DNA of 64,000 bases, from the NCBI GenBank assembly GCA_900102385.1, contig FNBQ01000002.1:1-64000 (forward strand). Reading direction: 5' to 3'. The stretch comes from Bacteroidales bacterium KHT7 (GTDB lineage: Bacteria; Bacteroidota; Bacteroidia; Bacteroidales; Bacteroidaceae). The notes beneath the pieces were generated by a model, which ran no database searches, had not been told where the DNA came from, and saw only the letters and a list, made by a program, of their open reading frames with translations. The translations under genes and the position numbers were made by a program. Numbering within the stretch: position 1 is the first letter of the stretch; every line of letters starts with the position of its first letter. Of this stretch, positions 16,644 through 25,608 are shown piece after piece.

Positions 16644-17996
16644 TTATTTCAGTTTTGGCATTCCCGGCATTCCGCCCATTCGGCTCATCATCTTTGCCAT
16701 TTTGCCACCGCCGCCGCTCAGCATGTGCATCATCTTGCGAGTCTGCTCAAACTGTTTCAAAAGTCTGTTAACTTCCTGAATGCCTGTTCCTGAACCTTTG
16801 GCGATGCGGTTGCGTCGTGAACTGTTAAGACATTCAGGATGAGCGCGTTCGTATGGAGTCATTGACTGGATGATTGCCTCGATGCTCTTGAACGCATTGT
16901 CGTCGATGTCGATATCCTTGATAGCCTTACCAACGCCCGGAATCATGCTTGCCAACTCCTTTATGTTGCCCATTTTCTTTATCTGCTGAATCTGGTCCAT
17001 AAAGTCGGTGAAGTCGAACTTGTTCTGTGCGAACTTCTTCTGAAGTCGGGCAGCCTCTTTTTCGTCGAACTGCTGCTGGGCGCGCTCAACCAACGAAACG
17101 ATATCGCCCATACCGAGGATACGGTCGGCCATACGCTCTGGATAGAACACGTCGAGAGCCTCCATCTTTTCGCCTGTACCGACAAACTTGATAGGCTTGT
17201 TTACAACGCTGCGGATTGAAAGGGCTGCACCACCGCGTGTGTCACCATCGAGCTTGGTAAGTACAACACCGTTGAAGTCGAGTCGGTCGTTGAACTCCTT
17301 GGCCGTATTTACGGCATCCTGACCGGTCATGGCATCAACAACGAACAGGGTCTCGTCTGGGTTGATGGCGTTTTTGATGGCTGTGATTTCTTGCATCAGA
17401 GCCTCGTCGATAGCCAAACGTCCGGCTGTATCGACAAGAACGGTGTCGTAGCCCTTAGCCTTTGCCTCTTTGATACCGTTGAGTGCAATCTGAACGGCAT
17501 CCTTGCTGTCTGGCTCGCTGTAAACGGCAACGCCAACCTGCTCGGCAAGAACCTTCAACTGGTCGATAGCAGCTGGACGATAGATATCGCAGGCTACAAC
17601 CAAAGGCTTTTTGTTTTTCTTTGTCTTGAGGAGAAGGGCGAGTTTTCCTGTGAGGGTTGTCTTTCCAGCACCGTTAAGACCAGCCATGAGGATTACGGCA
17701 GGATGCTGCTTCAGTTCGAGTTCGGCAGCCTGTCCACCCATAAGTTCTGTAAGTTCGTCGTGAACAATCTTTACCATGAGCTGGCTTGGCTTTACGGCTG
17801 TGAGTACGTTCTGTCCCAAAGCCTTTGCCTTTACCGTATCTGTGAATTTCTTGGCAACCAAGAAACTTACATCGGCGTCGAGCAGGGCACGGCGCACGTC
17901 TTTCAGAGTCTCGGCAACATTTATCTCGGTGATTTTTCCTTCACCTTTAAGTAACTTGAATGAGCGTTCAAGTCTTTCGCTTAGATTATCGAACAT
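16644..17996 (-). CDS. ffh: Signal recognition particle GTPase Ffh/SRP54
   Basis: 450 residues. An N domain is followed by the G domain with P-loop GLNGAGKTT (106-114), DTAGRL, and TKLDGDTRGGAAL, then the Met-rich M domain (about 300-450) ending GGGGKMAKMMSRMGGMPGMPK, which binds 4.5S RNA and signal sequences. It targets membrane and secreted proteins to the translocon. The upstream dedA stop is 2 bases before its start codon, so the two are co-transcribed. Confidence 0.97.
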   Translation of the reverse strand: MFDNLSERLERSFKLLKGEGKITEINVAETLKDVRRALLDADVSFLVAKKFTDTVKAKALGQNVLTAVKPSQLMVKIVHDELTELMGGQAAELELKQHPAVILMAGLNGAGKTTLTGKLALLLKTKKNKKPLVVACDIYRPAAIDQLKVLAEQVGVAVYSEPDSKDAVQIALNGIKEAKAKGYDTVLVDTAGRLAIDEALMQEITAIKNAINPDETLFVVDAMTGQDAVNTAKEFNDRLDFNGVVLTKLDGDTRGGAALSIRSVVNKPIKFVGTGEKMEALDVFYPERMADRILGMGDIVSLVERAQQQFDEKEAARLQKKFAQNKFDFTDFMDQIQQIKKMGNIKELASMIPGVGKAIKDIDIDDNAFKSIEAIIQSMTPYERAHPECLNSSRRNRIAKGSGTGIQEVNRLLKQFEQTRKMMHMLSGGGGKMAKMMSRMGGMPGMPKLK

Positions 17997-17998
17997 AT

Positions 17999-18640
17999 TT
18001 ATTTTTCTGTTTTTCTGTTTTTACCAAAAATGTATTTTACTACGAAATAAACAACAAGTGCTGCAACCAGTCCGATGATTACACACTTGATGTAAGTGCT
18101 GTATTCCTCGATTTTGCCGTTAAGTTGAGCCGGCTCTACGATTTTGCTCAGATAGTAGCCGAGAAGAGCAAGGATTGTGTGCCATGCTCCTGCACCGATG
18201 GTGGTGTAGAGAAGGAACTTTCCGTAGTGCATCTGAGCCAGTCCGGCAGGGATTGAGATGAGGTGGCGTATTCCCGGAATCAGTCGGCCAATAAGAGTTG
18301 ATGTTACTCCGTGGTCGTCGAAATATTTTTCGGTGTGCTTTACCTTTTCCTCGTTTAGCAGGCACATCTTGCCAAGTTTGCTGTTGGCAAACTTATATAC
18401 AACCGGACGACCCAGATATTTTGCTGCAACGTAGTTGATGCTTGCGCCCATGTCGGCTCCGAGTGTCGCGAAGAATATGATGAGGTAGATGTTCATATCT
18501 GCGTTCGGACGACAGGCATAGTAGGCTGCCGGGGTTACGACCAATTCAGACGGCACAGGAACGACTGTGCTCTCGAGTGTCATCAGGAGAGTAATCATTC
18601 CGTAGTCGAGTTGCTCAAGTAGCTGTTGTATGAAATCCAT
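17999..18640 (-). CDS. DedA/VTT-family membrane protein
   Basis: 213 residues with about five hydrophobic segments and the DedA landmarks: a Glu/Pro-rich first loop (ESTVVPVPSELVV), GADMGASINYVAAKYLGRP, and FDDHGVTSTLIGRLIPGIRHLISIPAGLAQM with the conserved Arg and Pro. The family is proposed to flip or move lipid carriers, including undecaprenyl phosphate, and affects membrane potential and division; the exact substrate here is unknown. It lies between glnS and ffh in one operon. Confidence 0.93.
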   Translation of the reverse strand: MDFIQQLLEQLDYGMITLLMTLESTVVPVPSELVVTPAAYYACRPNADMNIYLIIFFATLGADMGASINYVAAKYLGRPVVYKFANSKLGKMCLLNEEKVKHTEKYFDDHGVTSTLIGRLIPGIRHLISIPAGLAQMHYGKFLLYTTIGAGAWHTILALLGYYLSKIVEPAQLNGKIEEYSTYIKCVIIGLVAALVVYFVVKYIFGKNRKTEK

Positions 18641-18666
18641 TCAGTTTAAAATGTTTGTTAATGTTA

Positions 18667-20424
18667 TTATTTCTTCTTCCAAGTGTCCTTCAGACCAACG
18701 GTCTTGTTGAAAATCAAGTGGTCTGGAGTACTGTCTTGGTCGATGTTGAAGTAGCCGATGCGCTGGAACTGCAAGTAACTCAGAGGCTTCAGTTCGGCAA
18801 CATACTTTTCGATGTAGCAGTTTGTCTTGATGTGAAGGCTGTCTGGGTTAATCATCTGTTTCATTGCCTCTACAGCCTCGCAGTTCTGCTCTTCGCGGAT
18901 GCGAGCCAACTCGTCGCGTGGGTTCTCAACCTTCCACAGACGGTCGTACAGACGTACTTCAGCCTTCAGCGAGTGTGCGCAACTTACCCAATGCAGAGTC
19001 TTTCCCTTAATCTTGCGGTCGGCTCCTGCGCTTCCGCTCTTGCTGTCTGGGTCGTACTCGGCATAAATCTCTACGATATTGCCGTTTTCGTCTTTCTTGC
19101 AGAAGTTCTCCTCAAGACACTTGATGATGTAGGCATTCTTCAGACGCACTTCCTTGCCCGGAGCAAGACGCTGGAATTTCTTCTCGGCAACCTCCTGGAA
19201 ATCGTCGCTCTCAATCCACAGTTCGCGGCTGAACTCGATTGTATGAGTGCCGTCTGCCTCGTTCTCTGGGTTGTTGATGGCTGTCATCTCCTCAACCTGA
19301 CCTTCAGGATAGTTTACGATGACGAGTTTTACCGGGTCGAGTACTGCGCTTACGCGTGTGGCACGGCTGTTGAGGTCGTCGCGGACCGCGCTCTCCATAA
19401 GCTCGAATTCATTGAGGGCATCGTATGTTGTGTAACCGATTTTGTTGATGAACTTGATGATTGATTCAGGGCTGTAGCCACGGCGGCGGAATCCGCAGAT
19501 TGTAGGCATTCGTGGGTCGTCCCAGCCGTTAACCAGACCTTCCTTTACGAGAGCGAGAAGGTTTCGCTTGCTCATAAGAGTGTAACTGAGGTTCAGTTTG
19601 TTGAACTCGGTCTGATGTGGACGGTTGTCGTCCATGTCGCCCTCGTCGCCGCGAATCTCTTTCAGCCAGTCGATGAAGAGGTTGTAAAGCGGACGGTGGA
19701 CAACGAACTCGAGTGTACAGAGTGAGTGTGTTACGCCCTCGAAGTAATCGCTCTGACCGTGTGCGAAGTCGTACATCGGGTAAGCGTTCCATTTGTTGCC
19801 TGTGCGGATGTGCGGAATGTTAAGCACGCGGTAGATGATTGGGTCGCGGAAGTGCATGTTAGGGTTTGCCATGTCTATCTTGGCGCGCAGAACCATCTTT
19901 CCCGGTTCAACTGTTCCGCTGTTCATCTTCTCGAAGAGGGCAAGACTCTCGTCGATAGGACGGTTGCGGAACGGGCTCTCTGTTCCCGGCTGTGTAGGTG
20001 TGCCCTTCTGTGCGGCGATAGTCTCGGCTGACTGCTCGTCGACATAAGCCTTGCCGCGCTTTATAAGCTCAACGGCAAAGTCCCACAACTGCTGGAAATA
20101 GTCAGATGCGTAGTATATGTTTCCCCACTTAAAGCCAAGCCATTCGATGTCTTGCTTAATTGAGTCGATGTATTCGGTGTCTTCCTTGATGGGGTTGGTG
20201 TCATCGAAGCGAAGGTTGCACACGCCGCCGTATTTCTGGGCTATGCCGAAATCAAGCGCGATTGCCTTTGCATGACCGATATGAAGGTAGCCGTTTGGCT
20301 CTGGCGGAAAGCGTGTCTGTACTCTTTTTCCGTTCTTTCCTTCTGCCAACTCTTTCTCAACAATTTGTTCGATAAAATTGAGGCTTTTTTTCTCAGCGGC
20401 CTCGTTTGCAATGTTTTCTGCCAT
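18667..20424 (-). CDS. glnS: Glutaminyl-tRNA synthetase
   Basis: 585 residues, class I aminoacyl-tRNA synthetase. The HIGH motif is seen as PNGYLHIGHAK near residue 45 and the KMSKS loop as LMSKRNL. The GlnRS-type sequences RFDDTNPIKED and GLVNGWDDPRMPT and a C-terminal anticodon-binding beta-barrel are present. It charges tRNA-Gln directly. It is the first gene of the operon; a TATTTTTGCA -7 element lies upstream on the minus strand at 20444-20453. Confidence 0.97.
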   Translation of the reverse strand: MAENIANEAAEKKSLNFIEQIVEKELAEGKNGKRVQTRFPPEPNGYLHIGHAKAIALDFGIAQKYGGVCNLRFDDTNPIKEDTEYIDSIKQDIEWLGFKWGNIYYASDYFQQLWDFAVELIKRGKAYVDEQSAETIAAQKGTPTQPGTESPFRNRPIDESLALFEKMNSGTVEPGKMVLRAKIDMANPNMHFRDPIIYRVLNIPHIRTGNKWNAYPMYDFAHGQSDYFEGVTHSLCTLEFVVHRPLYNLFIDWLKEIRGDEGDMDDNRPHQTEFNKLNLSYTLMSKRNLLALVKEGLVNGWDDPRMPTICGFRRRGYSPESIIKFINKIGYTTYDALNEFELMESAVRDDLNSRATRVSAVLDPVKLVIVNYPEGQVEEMTAINNPENEADGTHTIEFSRELWIESDDFQEVAEKKFQRLAPGKEVRLKNAYIIKCLEENFCKKDENGNIVEIYAEYDPDSKSGSAGADRKIKGKTLHWVSCAHSLKAEVRLYDRLWKVENPRDELARIREEQNCEAVEAMKQMINPDSLHIKTNCYIEKYVAELKPLSYLQFQRIGYFNIDQDSTPDHLIFNKTVGLKDTWKKK

Positions 20425-20545
20425 AATAAATCAAAAATTTGGATGCAAAAATACAAAATTATGCTGAATTATCGGGCAGTTTTGTCAGATAAAATATTGA
20501 AGTAGTCCGCTGATGTTGTATTAGATAGTTTGTGACGCAGAAAAA

Positions 20546-21427
20546 TTACTTTCTGATAGCCGAATAGTAGCACAGTTTGTATATGTTCAGAAGTCTGATG
20601 CAAGGATGGTTGCTGCACAGATTCTTGCGCATCATCGAGCCGAAAATGCGATATGCTATTCTTGCTATCGGAAGCATGTGAAGGGCGTTGAGCTTGTCTG
20701 TCATCTGCAACAAGCGGGTGTAGAGTCTGAGGTCGTCGCTGAACTTGTAGAGTGTGTGCAACGATGTCTCGACCTTGTTGATGAACTCCTCGTTTGTGCC
20801 CAGTCCGTCGTGCTGCAACGGATTGTCAATTTGATATACGCTGTAGCCTCTGGTCTTCAGGTCGATGCCGAATTTTGCATCTTCGAAACCGTATTCGCTG
20901 TATCGTTCGTCGAATTTTATCTGGTCGAAGATTTCTTTCTTTATCAGAAAGTTGAATGTCTTGAACGGTGAGCACGGGTCGCTGTCATCTGCATTCTTCA
21001 CCACTTTCTTCTCCGATTCGATTTCGTAGATGTATCGCAGAATCATGTTGGCTGGCGGAGGCGTTGTGGAGTGGCATATTCCGCCGCATACAACATCGTG
21101 CTGCTTTGCCGCCTCCAAGTATTTGGCGATGAAGTCGGGGCGTACAACGATGGCGTCGCTGTCCATAAACAAAAGAAGGCCGAATCGGGCTTCGGCTGCC
21201 AAGAGATTTCTGATTCTCGACCGTCCCACGTTCTGCGCGTTCTCAATGTATCGGCAATGGCAGAGATTTCGTAGCGTGCGGTTCTTTAGTTTGCTCTCAT
21301 CGTCGGTAGAGCAGTCGTCCATCACAATGATTTCGAACTCAATACCAAGTGCTTCGGCCTGCTTGTGCAAGTCGGAAACGAGTCTGTCGCAACTATTGTT
21401 GTAGACTGGTATAAGAATCGAAATCAT
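20546..21427 (-). CDS. Family 2 glycosyltransferase
   Basis: 293 residues with a GT-A fold start (MISILIPVYNN), nucleotide-binding MDDCSTDDES, NVGRSRIRNLLA, and the metal-binding LLFMDSDAIVV. Further on, YGFEDAKFGIDLKTRGY matches the acceptor-side ED region of GT2 enzymes. It probably adds a sugar to a cell-surface polysaccharide or glycolipid; donor and acceptor are unknown. It is alone, with no other cell-wall genes adjacent. Confidence 0.88.
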   Translation of the reverse strand: MISILIPVYNNSCDRLVSDLHKQAEALGIEFEIIVMDDCSTDDESKLKNRTLRNLCHCRYIENAQNVGRSRIRNLLAAEARFGLLLFMDSDAIVVRPDFIAKYLEAAKQHDVVCGGICHSTTPPPANMILRYIYEIESEKKVVKNADDSDPCSPFKTFNFLIKKEIFDQIKFDERYSEYGFEDAKFGIDLKTRGYSVYQIDNPLQHDGLGTNEEFINKVETSLHTLYKFSDDLRLYTRLLQMTDKLNALHMLPIARIAYRIFGSMMRKNLCSNHPCIRLLNIYKLCYYSAIRK

Positions 21428-21544
21428 ATATAATTTAGTGGCTTCTATAATAAAAACGGTTCTGCAAAGTTATAAAAAAATAAAACATTATTGGTGTTTG
21501 CTTCGCTAATATGTCTAAAAATGTGTGTAAAATGTATGAAAACT

Positions 21545-21577
21545 TTTGCGCGTGTTTGAGTTTTCATTATCTTTGCG
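21545..21577 (+). promoter_or_regulatory. Bacteroidetes-type promoter of the DUF5686 gene
   Basis: TTTG, 19 bases, then TATCTTTG, a match to the Bacteroidetes sigma-ABfr consensus, about 95 bases before the ATG at 21674. This and the upstream AT-rich stretch fill the gap after the glycosyltransferase start. Confidence 0.8.
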
Positions 21578-21673
21578 CCGCAAACAGATGTTATGCCCGT
21601 ACACGAATCTGTTTTTTGCAGAGTGGCTTAAACATCAAATAATTGTTGTTAATATTAAAGGTAAAGATTTGTA

Positions 21674-24289
21674 ATGAAGAAACTATTTATCGCCTTGGTT
21701 CTGTGCTTTGTTTATATTGTTGCGTCGGCTCAGGAGATTACCGGCGTTGTAACAGAGTCGACAACCGGCGAGCCTATTCCTTATATGAATATATTCTACG
21801 ATGGCAAGGGTATCGGTACGATTTCTGATGTTGATGGAAACTTCACGCTGCCGCTTCATCCGGAGTGGAAGAAACTTACGTTCTCTGCCGTTGGATACGT
21901 TAAGAAGACGATAACAATCAGTTCGTCAACGCGCCGACTGAAGGTCAAGATTCAGCCCGACGATGTTCAGTTGAGCGAGGTTGTGGTAAAACCGAAAAAG
22001 CAGAAGTACAGCCGTAAGAACAATCCGGCGGTAGAACTGATGAAGAAGGTTATTGCCGCTAAGAAGCAGAGCGATTTGGCTCAGCACGATTTTTATCAGT
22101 ACAACAAGTATCAGAAGATAACGCTCTCGTTCAACAACATGGATTCGACAAAGATGAATGAGGGAATCTTCAAGAATATGCCGCAACTCAAGAAGCAACT
22201 CGAAGTCTGCCCCGAAACGCAGAAGCAGATTCTGCCTGTGTCGGTAAACGAGACGGTTACGCAGCGCATCTATCGCAAAGACCCTAAGAGCGAGAAGGAC
22301 ATCATAAAGGGAATGAACAATCAGGGTGTGAACGAGCTGCTCAACACGGGCGACATTCTCACAACCGTGATGAAGGACGTATTCACCGATGTGAACATCT
22401 ACGACGATGAGATAAGACTTCTGCAATATCCGTTCAACAGCCCTGTGAGCAACGCCGGAATCGGGTTCTACAAATACTATATAATGGACACGCTGATGGT
22501 TGACAACGCCAGGTGCATCGACGTTAGTTTCGTGCCTAACAATTCGCAGGATTTCGGATTTTCCGGTCATGTTTATATCTTTGCCGATTCGAGTTATCAG
22601 ATAAAGAAATGCTACCTCAACATTCCGAAGAAAAGCGACATCAACTTTGTCGATAACATGCAGATTCTTCAGGAGTTCGAAACGCTGCCGTCGGGCGAGC
22701 GCGTGCTTGTGTCGGACGATATGCTTGTCGAACTGAAGGTGGCAAACTTCATGAATTCATTTCAGGTTCGAAGAATTACGAAATACAAGGATTTTGCTTT
22801 CGACGAACTTCCGAAGCAACTCTTCAAGCGCAAGGGCAGGGAGATTAAGGAGGCTGATGCAATGATGCGCGATGACAGCTTCTGGAAGGAATATCGACAG
22901 GTCGAACTCAGCAAGAGCGAGGGCGACATGGATGTGTTTGTAAAGAGTCTTCAGCAGATAAAGGGCTTCAAGTACGTCCTCTTCTGCCTGAAAGCCCTAA
23001 TCGAGAACTTTGTGGAGACGGGCGACAAAGACCATCCGAGCAAGATTGATATCGGTCCGTGCAACACTATCATCACGCAGAATTCGGTAGATGGATTGCG
23101 TCTGAGAGCGAGCGGACAGACAACGGCTAACCTCAACAAGCATTGGTTCTTCAAAGGCTATGGCGCATACGGATTCCGCGACAGCCGGTGGAAGTACATG
23201 GGCGAGGTTGAATATTCGTTCAACAAGAAGGAGTATCTTCCGCGCGAGTTCCCAAAAAACTCTATCGCCTTCCACTATCAGTACGATGTGGTTTCGCCAA
23301 ACGACAAGTTTGTGCATACCGATAAGGACAATATGTTCACCTCGTTCAAGTTTACCGATGTGAACCAGATGCTTTACGAGCGTTACGGTCAGATTACATA
23401 CGAGCGCGAGTACGAGAACGGTTTCAAGATGCAGGTTCAGTTACGAAACAGCAACAACGAGGCTTGCGACCAGCTGAAATATCGTTATCTGCCAAACCAC
23501 CGCGACGTTAATTTCTACTACGACCGCAAGGATTTCACTACTAGCGAGGCGACGGTCTTCTTCCGCTTTGCGCCGGGCGAGACATTCATCAACACAAAGC
23601 AGCGACGAGTGCCTATCAACCTCGATGCGCCGGTGTTTACCATCAGTCACACAATGGGTTTTAAGGATGTGCTTGGCGGAGACTACAAGTACAATTTCTC
23701 AGAAGTAACTTTCTACAAACGCTTGTGGCTCACTTCGTGGGGAAAGATTGACACGCACATCAAGGCTGGTGCACAGTGGAACAAGGTGCCTTATCCTCTG
23801 CTTATTACGCCGGCGGCGAATCTGTCGTACATCATGGAGGACGAGACTTTCAACCTCATCAACAACATGGAGTTTCTGAACGACCGCTATGCCTCTTTGC
23901 AGACTTCGTGGGATTTGAACGGAAAGATTTTCAACCGAATTCCTCTGCTGAAGAAACTTAAATGGCGCGAGTTCATTGGTGTAAACGTGTTGTGGGGAAA
24001 GCTTACTGACAAGAACAATCCGTTCCTTGCGCAGAATCAGAATTCAGACATTCTGATGGATTTTCCGGCTTACTATAATGCCGACGGAACATATCGCATC
24101 GGCGAGGACGGGAATCCAATCTACCGCAGTTACGTTATGGACCCGAAAGTGCCATACGTCGAGGCTATCGTGGGAATTCACAATATATTCAAGCTCGTTC
24201 ATGTTGAATATGTCAGAAGACTCAACTATCTCGACCTTCCGACAAGCACGAAGTGGGGCATTAGGTTTATGTTTAGAGTAACTTTCTAA
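21674..24289 (+). CDS. Outer-membrane DUF5686/carboxypeptidase-like regulatory domain protein
   Basis: 871 residues with a signal peptide (about 1-19), then a CarboxypepD_reg-like domain (20-100, ITGVVTESTTGEPIPYMNI...GTISDVDGNFTLPL), as at the start of SusC proteins. The rest is rich in alternating aromatic and polar residues and ends in Phe (FMFRVTF), as in outer-membrane barrels. This fits the DUF5686 family, common in Bacteroidetes and of unknown function. It has its own promoter and lies 10 bases before rarA, so they may be co-transcribed. Confidence 0.85.
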   Translation: MKKLFIALVLCFVYIVASAQEITGVVTESTTGEPIPYMNIFYDGKGIGTISDVDGNFTLPLHPEWKKLTFSAVGYVKKTITISSSTRRLKVKIQPDDVQLSEVVVKPKKQKYSRKNNPAVELMKKVIAAKKQSDLAQHDFYQYNKYQKITLSFNNMDSTKMNEGIFKNMPQLKKQLEVCPETQKQILPVSVNETVTQRIYRKDPKSEKDIIKGMNNQGVNELLNTGDILTTVMKDVFTDVNIYDDEIRLLQYPFNSPVSNAGIGFYKYYIMDTLMVDNARCIDVSFVPNNSQDFGFSGHVYIFADSSYQIKKCYLNIPKKSDINFVDNMQILQEFETLPSGERVLVSDDMLVELKVANFMNSFQVRRITKYKDFAFDELPKQLFKRKGREIKEADAMMRDDSFWKEYRQVELSKSEGDMDVFVKSLQQIKGFKYVLFCLKALIENFVETGDKDHPSKIDIGPCNTIITQNSVDGLRLRASGQTTANLNKHWFFKGYGAYGFRDSRWKYMGEVEYSFNKKEYLPREFPKNSIAFHYQYDVVSPNDKFVHTDKDNMFTSFKFTDVNQMLYERYGQITYEREYENGFKMQVQLRNSNNEACDQLKYRYLPNHRDVNFYYDRKDFTTSEATVFFRFAPGETFINTKQRRVPINLDAPVFTISHTMGFKDVLGGDYKYNFSEVTFYKRLWLTSWGKIDTHIKAGAQWNKVPYPLLITPAANLSYIMEDETFNLINNMEFLNDRYASLQTSWDLNGKIFNRIPLLKKLKWREFIGVNVLWGKLTDKNNPFLAQNQNSDILMDFPAYYNADGTYRIGEDGNPIYRSYVMDPKVPYVEAIVGIHNIFKLVHVEYVRRLNYLDLPTSTKWGIRFMFRVTF

Positions 24290-24299
24290 AAAACAGATT

Positions 24300-25580
24300 A
24301 TGAAGCCATTAGCAGAACGCTTGCGACCTCAGTCGCTCGACGATTACATAGGACAGAAGCATCTTGTTGGCGAGGGTGCCGTGCTACGGAAGATGATTGA
24401 CGGCGGACGAATCTCGTCGTTCATCCTTTGGGGACCTCCGGGAGTGGGAAAGACTACGCTTGCCAACATCATCGCCCACAAACTCGAGGTGCCGTTCTAC
24501 ACGCTGAGCGCTGTCACTTCGGGCGTAAAAGATGTGCGCGAAGTAATAGAGAAAGCCCGAAACGGACGCTTCTTCACGCAGGCAAGTCCGATTCTTTTCA
24601 TTGACGAGATTCACCGTTTCAGCAAGTCGCAGCAGGATTCGCTTCTCGGTGCGGTGGAGCAGGGCGTTGTAACCCTTATCGGCGCAACAACCGAGAATCC
24701 TTCGTTCGAGGTAATCCGACCGCTTCTGTCGCGATGCCAGCTCTACGTTCTGAAGAGCCTCGAAAAAGACGATTTGCTCGAACTTCTGCAACTGGCAATA
24801 AAGAAAGATGATATTCTGAATAAACTGAATATCAAGCTCGAAGAAACCGATGCAATGCTCCGGTATTCTGGCGGTGATGCCAGAAAACTCCTCAATATTC
24901 TCGAACTTGTCGTTGAGGCTGAAGGTGCGTCAGACGATTCTGAAATCGTTATAACCGACGATAAGGTTGTGAACCGCCTTCAGCAGAATCCGTTGGCTTA
25001 TGATAAGGACGGTGAGATGCACTACGACATCATCTCTGCCTTCATTAAAAGTATCCGCGGAAGCGACCCCGATGCCGCAATCTACTGGCTTGCCCGCATG
25101 ATTGAGGGCGGCGAAGACCCTGCATTCATCGCCCGACGGTTGGTCATAAGTGCGAGCGAGGACATCGGTCTTGCCAACCCAAATGCTATGCTTTTGGCAA
25201 ACGCCGCCTTCGATGCCGTGATGAAAATTGGTTGGCCCGAAGGTCGCATTCCTCTTGCCGAAGCCACAATCTATCTTGCCACAAGTCCTAAGAGCAATTC
25301 GGCCTACAATGCCATAAACAGTGCGCTCCAACTCGTAAAGCAGACAGGAAATCTGCCTGTTCCGCTGCATCTACGCAATGCTCCTACAAAACTGATGGCT
25401 GATTTGGGCTACAGCGACGGTTATAAGTACAGTCACGACTATCCCGAACATTTCGTCCAGCAGCAGTTTATGCCCGACGATTTGCAGAACGTAAGAATCT
25501 GGCACGCTCAGGAAAATCAGGCTGAGCAGAAGCACCGCGAACGGATGATGAGGTGCTGGGGAAGCCGCTACGAAAAGTAA
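24300..25580 (+). CDS. rarA: Replication-associated recombination protein A (MgsA/WRNIP1 AAA+ ATPase)
   Basis: 426 residues. The Walker A motif GPPGVGKTT is at 45-53, Walker [10 protein letters not shown] at about 99-107, a sensor region [10 protein letters not shown] and an [13 protein letters not shown] sensor 2 segment. The C-terminal MgsA-type tetramerisation region includes [15 protein letters not shown] and [18 protein letters not shown]. It acts at stalled replication forks and on SSB-coated DNA. Confidence 0.95.
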   Translation: MKPLAERLRPQSLDDYIGQKHLVGEGAVLRKMIDGGRISSFILWGPPGVGKTTLANIIAHKLEVPFYTLSAVTSGVKDVREVIEKARNGRFFTQASPILFIDEIHRFSKSQQDSLLGAVEQGVVTLIGATTENPSFEVIRPLLSRCQLYVLKSLEKDDLLELLQLAIKKDDILNKLNIKLEETDAMLRYSGGDARKLLNILELVVEAEGASDDSEIVITDDKVVNRLQQNPLAYDKDGEMHYDIISAFIKSIRGSDPDAAIYWLARMIEGGEDPAFIARRLVISASEDIGLANPNAMLLANAAFDAVMKIGWPEGRIPLAEATIYLATSPKSNSAYNAINSALQLVKQTGNLPVPLHLRNAPTKLMADLGYSDGYKYSHDYPEHFVQQQFMPDDLQNVRIWHAQENQAEQKHRERMMRCWGSRYEK

Positions 25581-25608
25581 ATTTCAACACAAATAAATTA
25601 TAACGACT

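Noticed and set aside
18655-19464. A 269-codon plus-strand frame
   Set aside because: It is the shadow of glnS, whose motifs are clear.
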